A stretch of 54,969 nt of DNA from Pseudomonadota bacterium (GCA_018240325.1 JAFEFZ010000262.1:1-54969), one strand, 5' to 3'. Positions 19,365 to 27,996 are shown, numbered from the stretch's first letter. Translations and numbers: made by a program. The notes: generated by a model from the letters alone, not told the origin.

Positions 19365-19763
19365 TCAAAGCGCCCGGCCCTTGCGCGGCGCCGCAGCCTT
19401 CGCAGCGGTCTTGGCCGATGCCTTGGCTGCCGTCTTGGCCGCCGCCTTCGCGGCCGGCGCCCGCGGCTTGGGCGAATTGGCCAGCAGGTCGTCGAGCTTG
19501 CGCAGCACCTCGCCCTCGATCGTGCGGCGGAAGGCGCCGAGCAGGAAGCCCAGTTTCGCGTCGAGGTCGAAGTGGTCGCCCGCGACGATCAGCCGGCCGT
19601 TGACGCCGCTGCGGGTGAACTCCACCGTGTCGCTGTACTCGCCCGCGATCACCGAGCAGCGCATCCCGAATTCCTGCTCCACCTCGTCGGCCCACTGCGC
19701 CGCAACCTTGCGGGCCTGCGGCAGGCCGAGTTGGTGCTCGCGATGAATGCGGATGTCCGGCAC
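19365..19763 (-). CDS. Polyhydroxyalkanoic acid system family protein with Lys/Ala tail
   Basis: Protein of 132 aa resembling the PHA_gran_rgn family, whose genes occur near PHA synthesis genes. The conserved part is residues 1-95: I-x-R-E-H-x-L-G-L-P-x-A-R-K-V-A, then W-A-D-E-V-E-Q-E-F-G, and FDLDAKLGFLLGAFRRTIE. Residues ~97-130 are a low-complexity tail of AAK/TAAK units, like histone H1 or the DNA-binding tail of the phasin PhaF. The start is GTG 19763 with a GGGAG ribosome site. No PHA synthase gene is in the window. The role is inferred from family and tail composition only. Confidence 0.8.
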   Translation of the reverse strand: MPDIRIHREHQLGLPQARKVAAQWADEVEQEFGMRCSVIAGEYSDTVEFTRSGVNGRLIVAGDHFDLDAKLGFLLGAFRRTIEGEVLRKLDDLLANSPKPRAPAAKAAAKTAAKASAKTAAKAAAPRKGRAL

Positions 19764-19781
19764 GTGTTCGCTCCCAGCGGT

Positions 19782-20915
19782 TCATTCGACGGCACGTAGT
19801 GTGGCGTGGCGCTGAGCCTTCGGCAACTCGCCGATGCGCGCGGCCTCGGCGTAGAAGCGGCCGAAATCGCCGCCCTGCTGCCGGTACAGCCGCTCGAAGC
19901 CGCCGGCCAGCTCGAGGTAGGCGCCCAGCACGCCCAGCGTCGCATTGTCGGCGGCGGCGAACCAGGCGTCCCAGCCGGCCCAGCCGCCCCAGCGGCCGTC
20001 GCGCATCTGCCGGTACTCGGCGCGCATCTGCGCCATCAGCGCCGCCTTGGCCGCGCGCTTGGCCTGGTCATCGGCGCCGCTGCGGTAGACCGCGTCCAGC
20101 GCCGCGCGCGTGCGCAGCGTCAGCTCGCGAAAGTCCTGCCGGCGCTGCTGCGCCGCGCGGTACGCGTCGCGCGCCGCCGGGCTGCCGTGCTCGGCCAGCC
20201 AGCACTCGGTGCCGATGCGTTCGACCGCGGTGGCGAAGGATTCGTTGAACAGCGTGTCGTCGGCGACGTACAGCTGCTGGTGCGCCAGCTCGTGGAACAT
20301 CAGCCGCGCCAGCTCGGCCTCGGAGCCGCCGACGAAGGTGTTGAGCAGCGGGTCGCCGCCCAGCCAGTTGCTGAAGCCCAGCGTCGAATAGGCCGGCACC
20401 GGATAGACGCCGGCTTCCCAGCCCTCGGCGCGCAGCTGCGCGGCGAGCGCGTCGGCGGCGGCGCGGTCGAAGTAGCCGCGGTAGCTGACGCAGCCCAGCA
20501 CCGGGAAGCACCAGGTCTTGAGCGTCAACGACAGCTCGGGCGCCGCGACCACGTTCCACACCGCCGCCGGGCGCTGCAGGTCGGCGTAGCGGCGGTAGCT
20601 GGAGTTGTCGGGCAGGCCGAGCTCGTGCACCGAGAATTCGCGCAACTGCTGCGCGGCCTGCAACTGCTGCTTCAATGCGGCGCTGGTGTCCGGATCGGCC
20701 AGCCAGGCCGATACCGGTCTGGCCCGGGCCAGCAGATCGGCATGGCCGGCCGCCGCCTGGCCGTAGTAGCTGAGCTCGCTGCAGCCGGCGACCGCCGCCA
20801 CCACCACCGCGGCGGCCGCCCAGCGCGCCACCGGCCGCAGCGCCAGCCGGATCGCCTCGGGCGCCGCGCGGCTGCGGGCGGCGGCGAGCGCCGCGCGGGC
20901 GGGCAGCAGCGGCAT
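19782..20915 (-). CDS. Lipoprotein aminopeptidase (COG4324-type)
   Basis: Predicted zinc aminopeptidase, 377 aa, anchored as a lipoprotein: a hydrophobic stretch ends in VAGC with Cys45. The metal site is H208-E-L-A-H212 with a downstream glutamate in FNESFATAVE. GLPDNSSYRRYADLQRPAAV and KTWCFPVLGCVSYRGYF match the uncharacterised COG4324 family, which is annotated as aminopeptidase on the basis of this motif. Start ATG 20915 overlaps the stop of the upstream oxidoreductase gene (TGATG), so the two are probably coupled. The N-terminus before the signal is long (about 30 residues). Confidence 0.88.
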   Translation of the reverse strand: MPLLPARAALAAARSRAAPEAIRLALRPVARWAAAAVVVAAVAGCSELSYYGQAAAGHADLLARARPVSAWLADPDTSAALKQQLQAAQQLREFSVHELGLPDNSSYRRYADLQRPAAVWNVVAAPELSLTLKTWCFPVLGCVSYRGYFDRAAADALAAQLRAEGWEAGVYPVPAYSTLGFSNWLGGDPLLNTFVGGSEAELARLMFHELAHQQLYVADDTLFNESFATAVERIGTECWLAEHGSPAARDAYRAAQQRRQDFRELTLRTRAALDAVYRSGADDQAKRAAKAALMAQMRAEYRQMRDGRWGGWAGWDAWFAAADNATLGVLGAYLELAGGFERLYRQQGGDFGRFYAEAARIGELPKAQRHATLRAVE

Positions 20916-22984
20916 CAACCCGGCTCGGCCGCCGCGGCCGCGGGCTCGACCTGCACCAGGCAGTCGTAGAACACCGGCCCGCCGCCGACGTCGGTCAGCC
21001 GCTGCGAAGTCAGCTCGTTGATGTTGGAGCCCGCCGGCGACAGCTTGCGCCACCACACGCCCAGCGCGTTGACCACGCCCGTGCGCGCGCGGTTGCCCAC
21101 GCGCGCACGGCAGGCGGTGCTGCCGCGGTCGTTGAACACGCGCACCATCGTGCCGTCGGCGATGCCGCGCGGCGCCGCATCGTCGGCATGGATCTCGAGC
21201 ATCGGCTCGCCCTCGATCGCGCGCAGGCTGCGCACGTTGACGAAGGTCGAGTTCAGGAAGTTGCGCGGCGGCGGCGAGATCATCGCCAGCGGGAAGCGCC
21301 GCGCGAGCGCGGGCGCCGACTGCACGCTTTCGTGGTTGGGCACGAAGTCGGGCAGGCCCAGCCCGGGCGCGTCGGCCCGCGCGCGGCCGTCGGGCGTCGG
21401 GAAGCCGCCGTCGGCGAAGGGCGCGTCGGGCAGCGCCAGCTTGACCCAGCCGACGCGGCGCAGCGTGTCGAAATCCACCGCCGCCGGATCGAGCGCGGCG
21501 CGCGCCAGGGTCTCGTCGTCGTCGCCGAAGCAGGGCTCGCCGAAGCCCATGCGCGCGGCCAGGTCGCGGAAGATCTGCGTGTTCGGCCGGGCCTGGCCGA
21601 GCGGCGCGATCGCGGGCTCGTTGATCAGCGCGTAGGTGTGGCCGTAGGAGGTGTGCACGTCCAGATGCTCGAGCTGGGTGGTCGCCGGCAGCACGTAGTC
21701 GGCGTGGTCGGCGGTGTCGGTCAGGAAATGCTCGAGCACGACGGTGAACAGGTCGTCGCGCGCGAAGCCGGCGCGCACGCGCCGGCCGTCCGGCGCCACC
21801 GCCACCGGGTTGCTGTTGTAGACCACGAGCGCCTCGATCCGCGGCCCGAAATCCGCCGAGGCCTCGCGCAGCAGGTCGTCGCCGATCGTGACCATGTTGA
21901 CCGTGCGCGGCCGCCGCGCGCCGAGCAGATCGGGCCGCTGCAGCGCGGCGTCGTTGCGCACCGGCGCGAACCAGCCCGACGACGACAGCAGCATCCCGCC
22001 GGCGCGGTGCCGCCAGGCGCCCACCAGGCAGGGCAGCAGCGCGATCAGCCGCACCGTGTTGCAGCCGCCGTGCGCGCGCTGCACGCCGTAGTTCAGCCGG
22101 ATCGCCGCCGGCCGGATGCTGCCGTAGTCGTGCGCCAGCGCGCGGATCTGCGCGGCGTCGATCCCGCACACGGCGGCGGCACGCTCGGGCGGCCAGAGCA
22201 ACGCGCGTTCGCGCAGGCCCACCCAGCCGGCCACGTGCCGGGCCAGGTAGTCGTGGTCGAGCCGGTCGTGCACGATCAGCTCGTGCATCAGCGCCAGCGC
22301 CAGCGCGCCGTCGGTGCCGGGCAGCAGCGCCACGTGCTCGTGGCACTTGTCGGCGGTCTCGGTGCGGCGCGGGTCGATGCACACCAGCTTCGCGCCGGCG
22401 CGCTTGGCGGCCTGCGCGAAGCTCCAGAAATGCAGGTTCGAGCCGATCGAGTTGCTGCCCCAGATCAGGATCAGCCGGCTGTCGGCGAAGTGCTCGACAT
22501 GCATGCCGACCTTGGCGCCGTAGGTCGCCGCCAGCGCGGCGCCGCCGGCGGTCGAACAGATCGTGCGGTCGAGCAGCGACGCCCCCAGCCGGTGGAAGAA
22601 GCGCGCCGCCATGCTCTCGCCCTGCACCAGGCCCATCGTGCCGGCGTAGCTGTAGGGCAGGATCGCCTGCGGGTCGCGCGCGGCGATCGTGCGCAGCCGC
22701 GCCGCGATCGCGTCCAGCGCGTCGTCCCAGCCCACCGGCTCGAAGCGGCCGGCACCCTTGGGCCCGATGCGCCGCAGCGGCTGCAGCACGCGCTCGGGGT
22801 GGCAGCTGCGCTCGGCGTAGCGCGCCACCTTGGTGCACAGCGCGCCGTGGGTGGTCGGGTGATCGGCCGCGCCGGCCACGCGCAGCACCTCGCCGCCCTG
22901 CACCGTGACCTGCAACGCACAGGTGTCCGGGCAGTCGTGCGGACAGGCCGCGTGCACGGTGCGGCTGCCGGTCGACGCGTCCAT
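20915..22984 (-). CDS. Molybdopterin-dependent oxidoreductase
   Basis: Large cytosolic protein (689 aa) of the DMSO reductase superfamily. The N-terminal [4Fe-4S] motif is ACPHDCPDTC...GALCTK. GSNSIGSNLHFWSF and CIDPRRTETADKC are Mo-bis-PGD binding regions; the C-terminal beta-barrel domain starts near LEIHADDAAPRG. There is no twin-arginine signal. The position that ligates molybdenum appears to lie in ICSTAGGAAL, so its ligand residue cannot be assigned with confidence. The substrate is unknown; similar proteins are annotated as formate dehydrogenase-like or generic molybdopterin oxidoreductases. ATG 22984 is preferred; ATG 22996 is an alternative. Confidence 0.92.
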   Translation of the reverse strand: MDASTGSRTVHAACPHDCPDTCALQVTVQGGEVLRVAGAADHPTTHGALCTKVARYAERSCHPERVLQPLRRIGPKGAGRFEPVGWDDALDAIAARLRTIAARDPQAILPYSYAGTMGLVQGESMAARFFHRLGASLLDRTICSTAGGAALAATYGAKVGMHVEHFADSRLILIWGSNSIGSNLHFWSFAQAAKRAGAKLVCIDPRRTETADKCHEHVALLPGTDGALALALMHELIVHDRLDHDYLARHVAGWVGLRERALLWPPERAAAVCGIDAAQIRALAHDYGSIRPAAIRLNYGVQRAHGGCNTVRLIALLPCLVGAWRHRAGGMLLSSSGWFAPVRNDAALQRPDLLGARRPRTVNMVTIGDDLLREASADFGPRIEALVVYNSNPVAVAPDGRRVRAGFARDDLFTVVLEHFLTDTADHADYVLPATTQLEHLDVHTSYGHTYALINEPAIAPLGQARPNTQIFRDLAARMGFGEPCFGDDDETLARAALDPAAVDFDTLRRVGWVKLALPDAPFADGGFPTPDGRARADAPGLGLPDFVPNHESVQSAPALARRFPLAMISPPPRNFLNSTFVNVRSLRAIEGEPMLEIHADDAAPRGIADGTMVRVFNDRGSTACRARVGNRARTGVVNALGVWWRKLSPAGSNINELTSQRLTDVGGGPVFYDCLVQVEPAAAAAEPG

Positions 22985-23079
22985 CGCTGCGATCATGGCA
23001 CAGCGCCTCGCGCGGCGCCGGCCGCGCCGGTGATGCGGGCGGACATCAAAGCGTGCCGCCACGCCCGCGCGCCCCGGCG

Positions 23080-23085
23080 TAAGAT
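23080..23085 (+). promoter_or_regulatory. Possible -10 box (TAAGAT) for the M20 hydrolase
   Basis: TAAGAT lies 33 bases before the ATG at 23119, in the 134-bp divergent spacer after the oxidoreductase start. CGGAG about 10 bases before the ATG is a ribosome site. No clear -35 box. Confidence 0.3.
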
Positions 23086-23118
23086 GACTTCATCCATGCC
23101 AGCCTGCCGGAGCCCCGC

Positions 23119-24312
23119 ATGCAGCTGATCGAATCGATCCTCGCCGACGCCGCCGTGATCGCCGCCATGCGCCGCGACATCCATGCCCACCCCGAGCTGT
23201 GCTTCCAGGAGGAGCGCACCGCCGACGTGATCGCCAAGGCCCTGACCGACTGGGGCATCCCGATCCACCGGGGCCTGGGCAAGACCGGCGTGGTCGGCAT
23301 CGTCAAGAACGGCAGTTCGGCGCGCGCGGTCGGGCTGCGCGCCGACATCGACGCGCTGCCGATGACCGAGCACAACCACTTCGCGCATGCCAGCACCTAT
23401 GCGGGGAAGATGCACGCCTGCGGCCACGACGGCCACACCGCGATGCTGCTGGCCGCGGCGCGGCATCTGGCGAAGCACCGCAACTTCGACGGCACGGTCT
23501 ACCTCGTCTTCCAGCCGGCCGAGGAAGGCGGCGGCGGCGCGCGCGAGATGATGCGCGACGGCCTGTTCGAGAAGTTCCCGATGGAGGCGATCTTCGGCAT
23601 CCACAACTGGCCGGGCATGCAGGTCGGCCAGTTCGCGCTGAAGAGCGGGCCGGTGATGGCCGGATCGAACGAGTTCAAGATCACGATCCGCGGCCGTGGG
23701 GCACACGCGGCGCTGCCGCACCTGGGCACCGACCCGGTGCCGATCGCCTGCCAGATGGTGCAGGCCTTCCAGACGATCGTCACGCGCGACAAGCGGCCGA
23801 TCGACACCGCGGTGATCTCGGTCACGATGATCCACGCCGGCGAGGCGACCAACGTCGTTCCCGAATCCTGCGAGATCCAGGGCACGGTGCGCACCTTCAC
23901 GACCGAGGTGCTCGACCTGATCGAGCGGCGCATGCAGAGAATCGCCCAGAGCACCTGCGCCGCCTTCGAGGCCGGCTGCGATTTCGAGTTCCGGCGCAAC
24001 TACCCGCCCACCGTCAACCATGCGGCCGAGACCGAGTTCGCGCGTGGTCTTCTTGGCGAGGTGGTCGGCCCGGAGAACGTGCTCGAGTTCGAGCCGACGA
24101 TGGGCTCCGAGGACTTCAGCTACTTCCTGCAGGAAAAGCCCGGCTGCTACTTCCTGATCGGCAACGGTGACGGCAGCCACCGCGACGGCGGCCACGGCCT
24201 GGGCCCGTGCATGCTGCACAACCCGAGCTACGACTTCAACGACGAGCTGATCCCGCTGGGCGCCACCGCCTGGGTGCGGCTGGCCGAGAAGTGGCTGGCC
24301 GCGCCGCGCTGA
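23119..24312 (+). CDS. M20-family amidohydrolase (hippurate hydrolase-like)
   Basis: Dinuclear metal amidohydrolase/carboxypeptidase, 397 aa, of the M20D subfamily (hippuricase, N-acyl amino acid amidohydrolase). DIHAHPELCFQE opens the domain, GLRADIDALPM carries a conserved catalytic Asp, HACGHDGHTAMLL the metal-binding Cys/His residues, FQPAEEGGGGA the Glu pair, and MGSEDFSYFLQ the C-terminal metal ligand region. It is full length. The next gene starts 7 bases after its stop, so the two form an operon, probably for degrading N-acyl or peptide substrates. Confidence 0.95.
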   Translation: MQLIESILADAAVIAAMRRDIHAHPELCFQEERTADVIAKALTDWGIPIHRGLGKTGVVGIVKNGSSARAVGLRADIDALPMTEHNHFAHASTYAGKMHACGHDGHTAMLLAAARHLAKHRNFDGTVYLVFQPAEEGGGGAREMMRDGLFEKFPMEAIFGIHNWPGMQVGQFALKSGPVMAGSNEFKITIRGRGAHAALPHLGTDPVPIACQMVQAFQTIVTRDKRPIDTAVISVTMIHAGEATNVVPESCEIQGTVRTFTTEVLDLIERRMQRIAQSTCAAFEAGCDFEFRRNYPPTVNHAAETEFARGLLGEVVGPENVLEFEPTMGSEDFSYFLQEKPGCYFLIGNGDGSHRDGGHGLGPCMLHNPSYDFNDELIPLGATAWVRLAEKWLAAPR

Positions 24313-24319
24313 GCCTGCC

Positions 24320-25411
24320 GTGAGCGCCGCACGCCACTTCGCGCAGAGCTACGCCGACGCGCGCGCGAAGTTCCTGGCCGCGGTGGAGCGCGCAGGGCTC
24401 GAGCTGCACGCCCACGTGCACCCGCTGATCGGGCGCGACGGCGAGACGCTGGCGATGGACGTCGCGCGCTTCGGCCCGGCCGATGCGCGCGCAGTGCTGA
24501 TCGTCAGCAGCGCCTGCCACGGCGTCGAGGGCTATTGCGGCTCGGGCATCCAGGGCGCGCTGCTGGCCGATTCCGGCCTGCACGCGGCCGCCACGGCCGC
24601 CGGCGTCGCGCTGCTGTACATCCACGCGCTCAATCCCTACGGCTTCTCGTGGCTGCGACGCGCGACGCACGAGAACGTCGACCTGAACCGCAACTTCCAG
24701 GATTTCACCCGGCCGCTGCCGCACAACCCCGAATACGACCGCATCGCCCACCTGCTGGTGCCGGCCGAGTGGCCGCCGAACCCGCAGGTCAAGGCCGGAA
24801 TCGCCGGCTACCTGGCCCAGCACGGGCCGAAGGCACTGCAGGCGGCCGTCTCGGGCGGGCAGTACGAGCACCCGCGGGGCCTGTTCTTCGGCGGCCACGG
24901 CCCGACCTGGAGCCACCAGACGCTGCGCCACGTGCTGCAAGACCACGGCCGGCGCTGCCGCCGGCTGGCGTGGCTCGACCTGCACACCGGCCTCGGGCCC
25001 AGCGGCCACGGCGAGCGCATCTGGGCCGGTCCCGACGAAGCCGCCGGCATCGCCCGGGCGCGCGCCTGGTGGGGCCCCCAGGTCACGTCGATCTACGACG
25101 GCAGCTCGCAGTCGCCCCCGCTCACCGGCCTGATGTGGCTCGCGGCGGGCCAGGAATGCGCGCAGGCCGAATACACCGGCATCGCGCTCGAGTTCGGCAC
25201 GCTGCCCTTCGAGCAGGTGATGGCAGCGCTGCGCGCCGAGCAGTGGCTCGACAACCATCCCGAGGCGGGCGCATCGCGGCGCACCCAGATCAAGCGCCAG
25301 TTCCGCGACGCCTTCTACGTCGACACCGACACCTGGAAGGCGCGCGTGGTCGAGCAAGGCGTCGAAGCCGTGCAGCAGGCCATCGCCGGGCTCGCCGGGC
25401 CCGGCGGCTGA
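24320..25411 (+). CDS. M14-type metallopeptidase (DUF2817)
   Basis: Predicted zinc carboxypeptidase-like enzyme, 363 aa, of the DUF2817 branch of the M14 clan. The zinc motif is SSACHGVEGYCGSG (HxxE), with the third ligand expected in WLDLHTGLGPSGHGE. ENVDLNRNFQDF is the conserved N-R-N-F segment of M14 enzymes, and IALEFGTLPFEQVM holds the likely general-base glutamate. The start is GTG 24320, only 7 bases after the M20 gene, giving a two-gene hydrolase operon. Family members are mostly uncharacterised. Confidence 0.9.
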   Translation: MSAARHFAQSYADARAKFLAAVERAGLELHAHVHPLIGRDGETLAMDVARFGPADARAVLIVSSACHGVEGYCGSGIQGALLADSGLHAAATAAGVALLYIHALNPYGFSWLRRATHENVDLNRNFQDFTRPLPHNPEYDRIAHLLVPAEWPPNPQVKAGIAGYLAQHGPKALQAAVSGGQYEHPRGLFFGGHGPTWSHQTLRHVLQDHGRRCRRLAWLDLHTGLGPSGHGERIWAGPDEAAGIARARAWWGPQVTSIYDGSSQSPPLTGLMWLAAGQECAQAEYTGIALEFGTLPFEQVMAALRAEQWLDNHPEAGASRRTQIKRQFRDAFYVDTDTWKARVVEQGVEAVQQAIAGLAGPGG

Positions 25412-25496
25412 AGGCCGGGCCGGGCCCGCGCTGCCGCCCCCGGCGCGAATGCCGCAGGCGCAGCCCGAAGGCATCCGCACGAGCCCGCGAGCGCCG

Positions 25497-26126
25497 TCAG
25501 CCCAGCAGCCCGCGCGCGTGCAGCGCCGCCTCGCACTGCGCCGCATCGTCGAACTGCAGCGCCTGCCAGCCGGCCGCCTGCGCCGCGCGCACGTTGGCGG
25601 CGATGTCGTCGATGAACAGCAGTTCGGCCGGCGCCGCACCGAAGCGCTGCGCCGCCAGCGCGAAGATCGCCGGTTCGGGCTTGACCAGCCCGACGCGCGC
25701 CGAGATCACGCCGTCGTCGAACCAGCCGACGACCTCGTGCGTGCGCTCCAGGTGCTGCGCATAGACCTCGGGCATGTTCGACAGGTAGTACAGCCGCCGG
25801 CCGGCGGCACGCAGGCGCGCGAGCAACGCCACCACCGCCGGCTGCGGCTGCAGCTCGGCCGGCACCGCATCGACCACGCGGCGCAACTCGGCCGCCGGCA
25901 ACCCGGTGCGCGCGGCGATGCGCTGCACCAGCGCATCGGGCTGCACGCGGCCGCGGTCGAAGTCGGCCCAGTCGCCTTCGTAGCCCTGGAAGATCGCGGC
26001 GGCCAGCCGCGCGGCGCTCGCCGCATCGTGCGCCCGCTGCGGCAGCACCTGCTGCAGCAACACCAGCGGGCGCCAGCGGAACAGCACGCCGGCGAAATCG
26101 AAGACCAGCCTACTTGGCGGGCTCAC
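25497..26126 (-). CDS. HAD-family hydrolase
   Basis: Haloacid dehalogenase-type phosphatase, 209 aa. Motif I is VFDFAGVLF (nucleophile Asp; the variant is close to the FDFGGVL form of the YihX group), motif II YYLSN, motif III the Lys in RVGLVKPEP, and motif IV LLFIDDIAANV. A helical cap lies between motifs I and II. The start is GTG 26126, and GTGA overlaps the mlaB stop, so it is translated with the mla operon. Its substrate is unknown. A link to phospholipid transport is suggested only by position. Confidence 0.92.
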   Translation of the reverse strand: MSPPSRLVFDFAGVLFRWRPLVLLQQVLPQRAHDAASAARLAAAIFQGYEGDWADFDRGRVQPDALVQRIAARTGLPAAELRRVVDAVPAELQPQPAVVALLARLRAAGRRLYYLSNMPEVYAQHLERTHEVVGWFDDGVISARVGLVKPEPAIFALAAQRFGAAPAELLFIDDIAANVRAAQAAGWQALQFDDAAQCEAALHARGLLG

Positions 26127-26386
26127 GCGCCCTGCAGCCCGAGCAGCGCGTCGACGCCGTACAGCCGCGCCAGCTGGCGCAAGGGATCCGGCGGGCCCAG
26201 CAGCTCGAAGCCCTGGCCGCGCGCACGTGCCAGCCGCAGCGCATGCAGCAGCACGGCCAGCGCGGCGCTGTCGAATGCGGCCAGGCCCGAGGCATCGACG
26301 CTCAGCGCCGCGCCGGCCGGCTGTGCCTGCAGCGCCGCCAGCACCGCACCGGCTTCGGCCATGGTCAGGCGCTCGGGCAGCTTCAT
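26123..26386 (-). CDS. mlaB: STAS-domain protein MlaB
   Basis: STAS-domain subunit (87 aa) of the inner-membrane MlaFEDB phospholipid transporter; in E. coli it binds and stabilises MlaF. It is a single STAS fold: L-T-M-A-E-A-G-A-V-L near the start, SVDASGLAAFDSAALAVLL in the middle and a C-terminal LYGVDALLG helix. MlaB sequences diverge strongly, so the name relies mostly on its place at the end of the mla operon, 13 bases after mlaC. Confidence 0.88.
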   Translation of the reverse strand: MKLPERLTMAEAGAVLAALQAQPAGAALSVDASGLAAFDSAALAVLLHALRLARARGQGFELLGPPDPLRQLARLYGVDALLGLQGA

Positions 26387-26399
26387 GCGGGCCGGCCGA

Positions 26400-27017
26400 T
26401 CAAGTCTTGGCGGCGCCCTTGTTGCGCTCGGCGAGGTACGCGATCAGCCCATCGATGCCGCCGGCGGCGATCTCCTGCGTGAAGACCGGCCGGTACTGCT
26501 CGACCATCCACACGCCGAGCACGTTGACGTCGTAGATCTTCCAGCCGCCGTCGCGCTTCTCCATCCGGTAGTCCAGTTGCACCGGCTCGCCCTTGCTGCG
26601 CAGCTCGGTGCGCACCACCACCTCGGTGTCGTCGGCGTTGGCGCGCGACGGCTTCATGAACACCGTCTGGTCGCGCACCGCCTTCAGCCCGCCGGCATAG
26701 CTGCGCACCAGCAGCAGCTTGAATTCCTCCTGCAGGCGCTGCTGCTGCTCCGGCGTCGCCTGGCGCCAGTTGCGGCCGACCGCGGCCGAGGTCATGCGCG
26801 CCAGATCCACGTGCGGCATCGCCTTCGCGTCGACCAGCGCCAGCAGCTTGTCCACGTTGCCCGCCTGAAGCGCCGGGTCGGCCTTGATCGTCTGGAGCAT
26901 CTCCTCCGACATCCTGCGGATCAACTCGTCGGGTTTGGCCTCGGCGCCTGCCGCAGCCGCCAGCCAGCCGCCCAGCGCCACCGACCCCAGCAGCCGCAGC
27001 ATCCACCGCCTTCGCAT
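26400..27017 (-). CDS. mlaC: Periplasmic phospholipid-binding protein MlaC
   Basis: Periplasmic shuttle that carries phospholipids between the outer-membrane MlaA complex and the inner-membrane MlaFEDB complex. It is 205 aa. After ATG 27017 comes a basic, hydrophobic signal peptide (MLRLLGSVALGGWLAAAAGAEA). Conserved segments are P-D-E-L-I-R-R-M, MTSAAVGRNWRQATPEQQQRL, LVRSYAGGL and DGGWKIYDVNVLGVWMVEQYR. GGAGAAG immediately upstream serves as ribosome site. An in-frame ATG-less extension to 27065 is not needed. Confidence 0.95.
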   Translation of the reverse strand: MRRRWMLRLLGSVALGGWLAAAAGAEAKPDELIRRMSEEMLQTIKADPALQAGNVDKLLALVDAKAMPHVDLARMTSAAVGRNWRQATPEQQQRLQEEFKLLLVRSYAGGLKAVRDQTVFMKPSRANADDTEVVVRTELRSKGEPVQLDYRMEKRDGGWKIYDVNVLGVWMVEQYRPVFTQEIAAGGIDGLIAYLAERNKGAAKT

Positions 27018-27117
27018 CTTCTCCCCCGCTCGCCTGCGGCGCACCACGCGCCGCGAAGCCGGCACGATACCCCAGCCGGCAGCCGCAGGCGGCGAGCGGT
27101 GGTTCTCCGGTCGGCGG

Positions 27118-27996
27118 CTATTCGTCGGTCGGCGGCTTGCGCCGCCCGTCGATGTCCAGGTCCTCCGGCGGGTTGCCGTCGTACAGCTGGTTCAGGCGCC
27201 GGCGCAGGAACACGTCGCGCACGAAGCTGTACTTGTCGAGCGCGATCGCGTCCAGCGCCTCGCTCGCGCCGAGCAGTTGCGAGCGCGTGTTGAGCACGCC
27301 CAGCACGGTCGTCGCCGGCCGGAAGGCGGCGTCGTTGATCGCGTAGTAGGGCGAAGCCATCAGGTCCAGCGGCAATCCGATCGCGTCGCGCAGCGTCGAC
27401 GGCCCGAACAGCGGCAGCACCAGGTACGGGCCGGCGGGCATGCCCCACACGCCCAGGGTCTGGCCGAAATCCTCGGGCGTGCGCTCCATGCCGACCGCGG
27501 TGGCGATGTCGATCAGGCCGAAGGCGCCGAGCGTGCTGTTGACCGCGAAGCGCATCGTCATCGCGACGCTGCGCTCGAGCTTGCCCTGCAGCAGGTTGTT
27601 CACCGCCGACCACGCGTCCTGCGCGTTGGCGAAGAAGTTGCCGATGCCGATGCGCGCCACTTCCGGCACCAGGGTCACGTAGGCGTCGGTCCAGGGCAGC
27701 ACCAGCCCCTGGTCCAGGTCCTGGTTGAAGCGCCACATCGCGCGGTTGAAGGGCTCCCACGGGTCGGCGCGCTGGCCGGCGGTGGAGTCGTCCTCCTCCA
27801 CGGCGGCGGGCTGCGCCGGCGGCTCGATGGTGTCGAGGATCCGCGTGATCGGCGCCACGCCGGAACTGGGCTGCGCCGCCGCCGGCGCCGCGCCGAGCCC
27901 CAACACCAGGCCCAGCAGCAGCGCCAGGCCCGGCAGCAGCGCCCGGCCGGGCAGCGCGGTTGCGGCCCGGCGCCGCGAGCGCGGCCGCGCGGTCAT
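27118..27996 (-). CDS. mlaA: MlaA/VacJ-family protein (no lipobox)
   Basis: Outer-membrane component that removes mislocalised phospholipids from the outer leaflet. It is 292 aa. DPWEPFNRAMWRFNQDLDQ is the VacJ signature, followed by GIGNFFANAQD, RFAVNSTLGAFGLIDIA and DFGQTLGVWGMPAGPYLVLPLFGPST. Unlike E. coli MlaA, the signal sequence ends in AAPAAAQ with no cysteine, so it looks like an ordinary Sec signal and not a lipoprotein. Its ATG overlaps the mlaD stop (ATGA). Location inside the mla operon is common in betaproteobacteria. Confidence 0.95.
   Translation of the reverse strand: MTARPRSRRRAATALPGRALLPGLALLLGLVLGLGAAPAAAQPSSGVAPITRILDTIEPPAQPAAVEEDDSTAGQRADPWEPFNRAMWRFNQDLDQGLVLPWTDAYVTLVPEVARIGIGNFFANAQDAWSAVNNLLQGKLERSVAMTMRFAVNSTLGAFGLIDIATAVGMERTPEDFGQTLGVWGMPAGPYLVLPLFGPSTLRDAIGLPLDLMASPYYAINDAAFRPATTVLGVLNTRSQLLGASEALDAIALDKYSFVRDVFLRRRLNQLYDGNPPEDLDIDGRRKPPTDE

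Noticed and set aside
20915-22984. Assignment of the molybdopterin protein as a specific formate dehydrogenase or nitrate reductase
   Set aside because: Cofactor motifs are generic, the metal-ligand residue is not clear and no partner subunits are adjacent.
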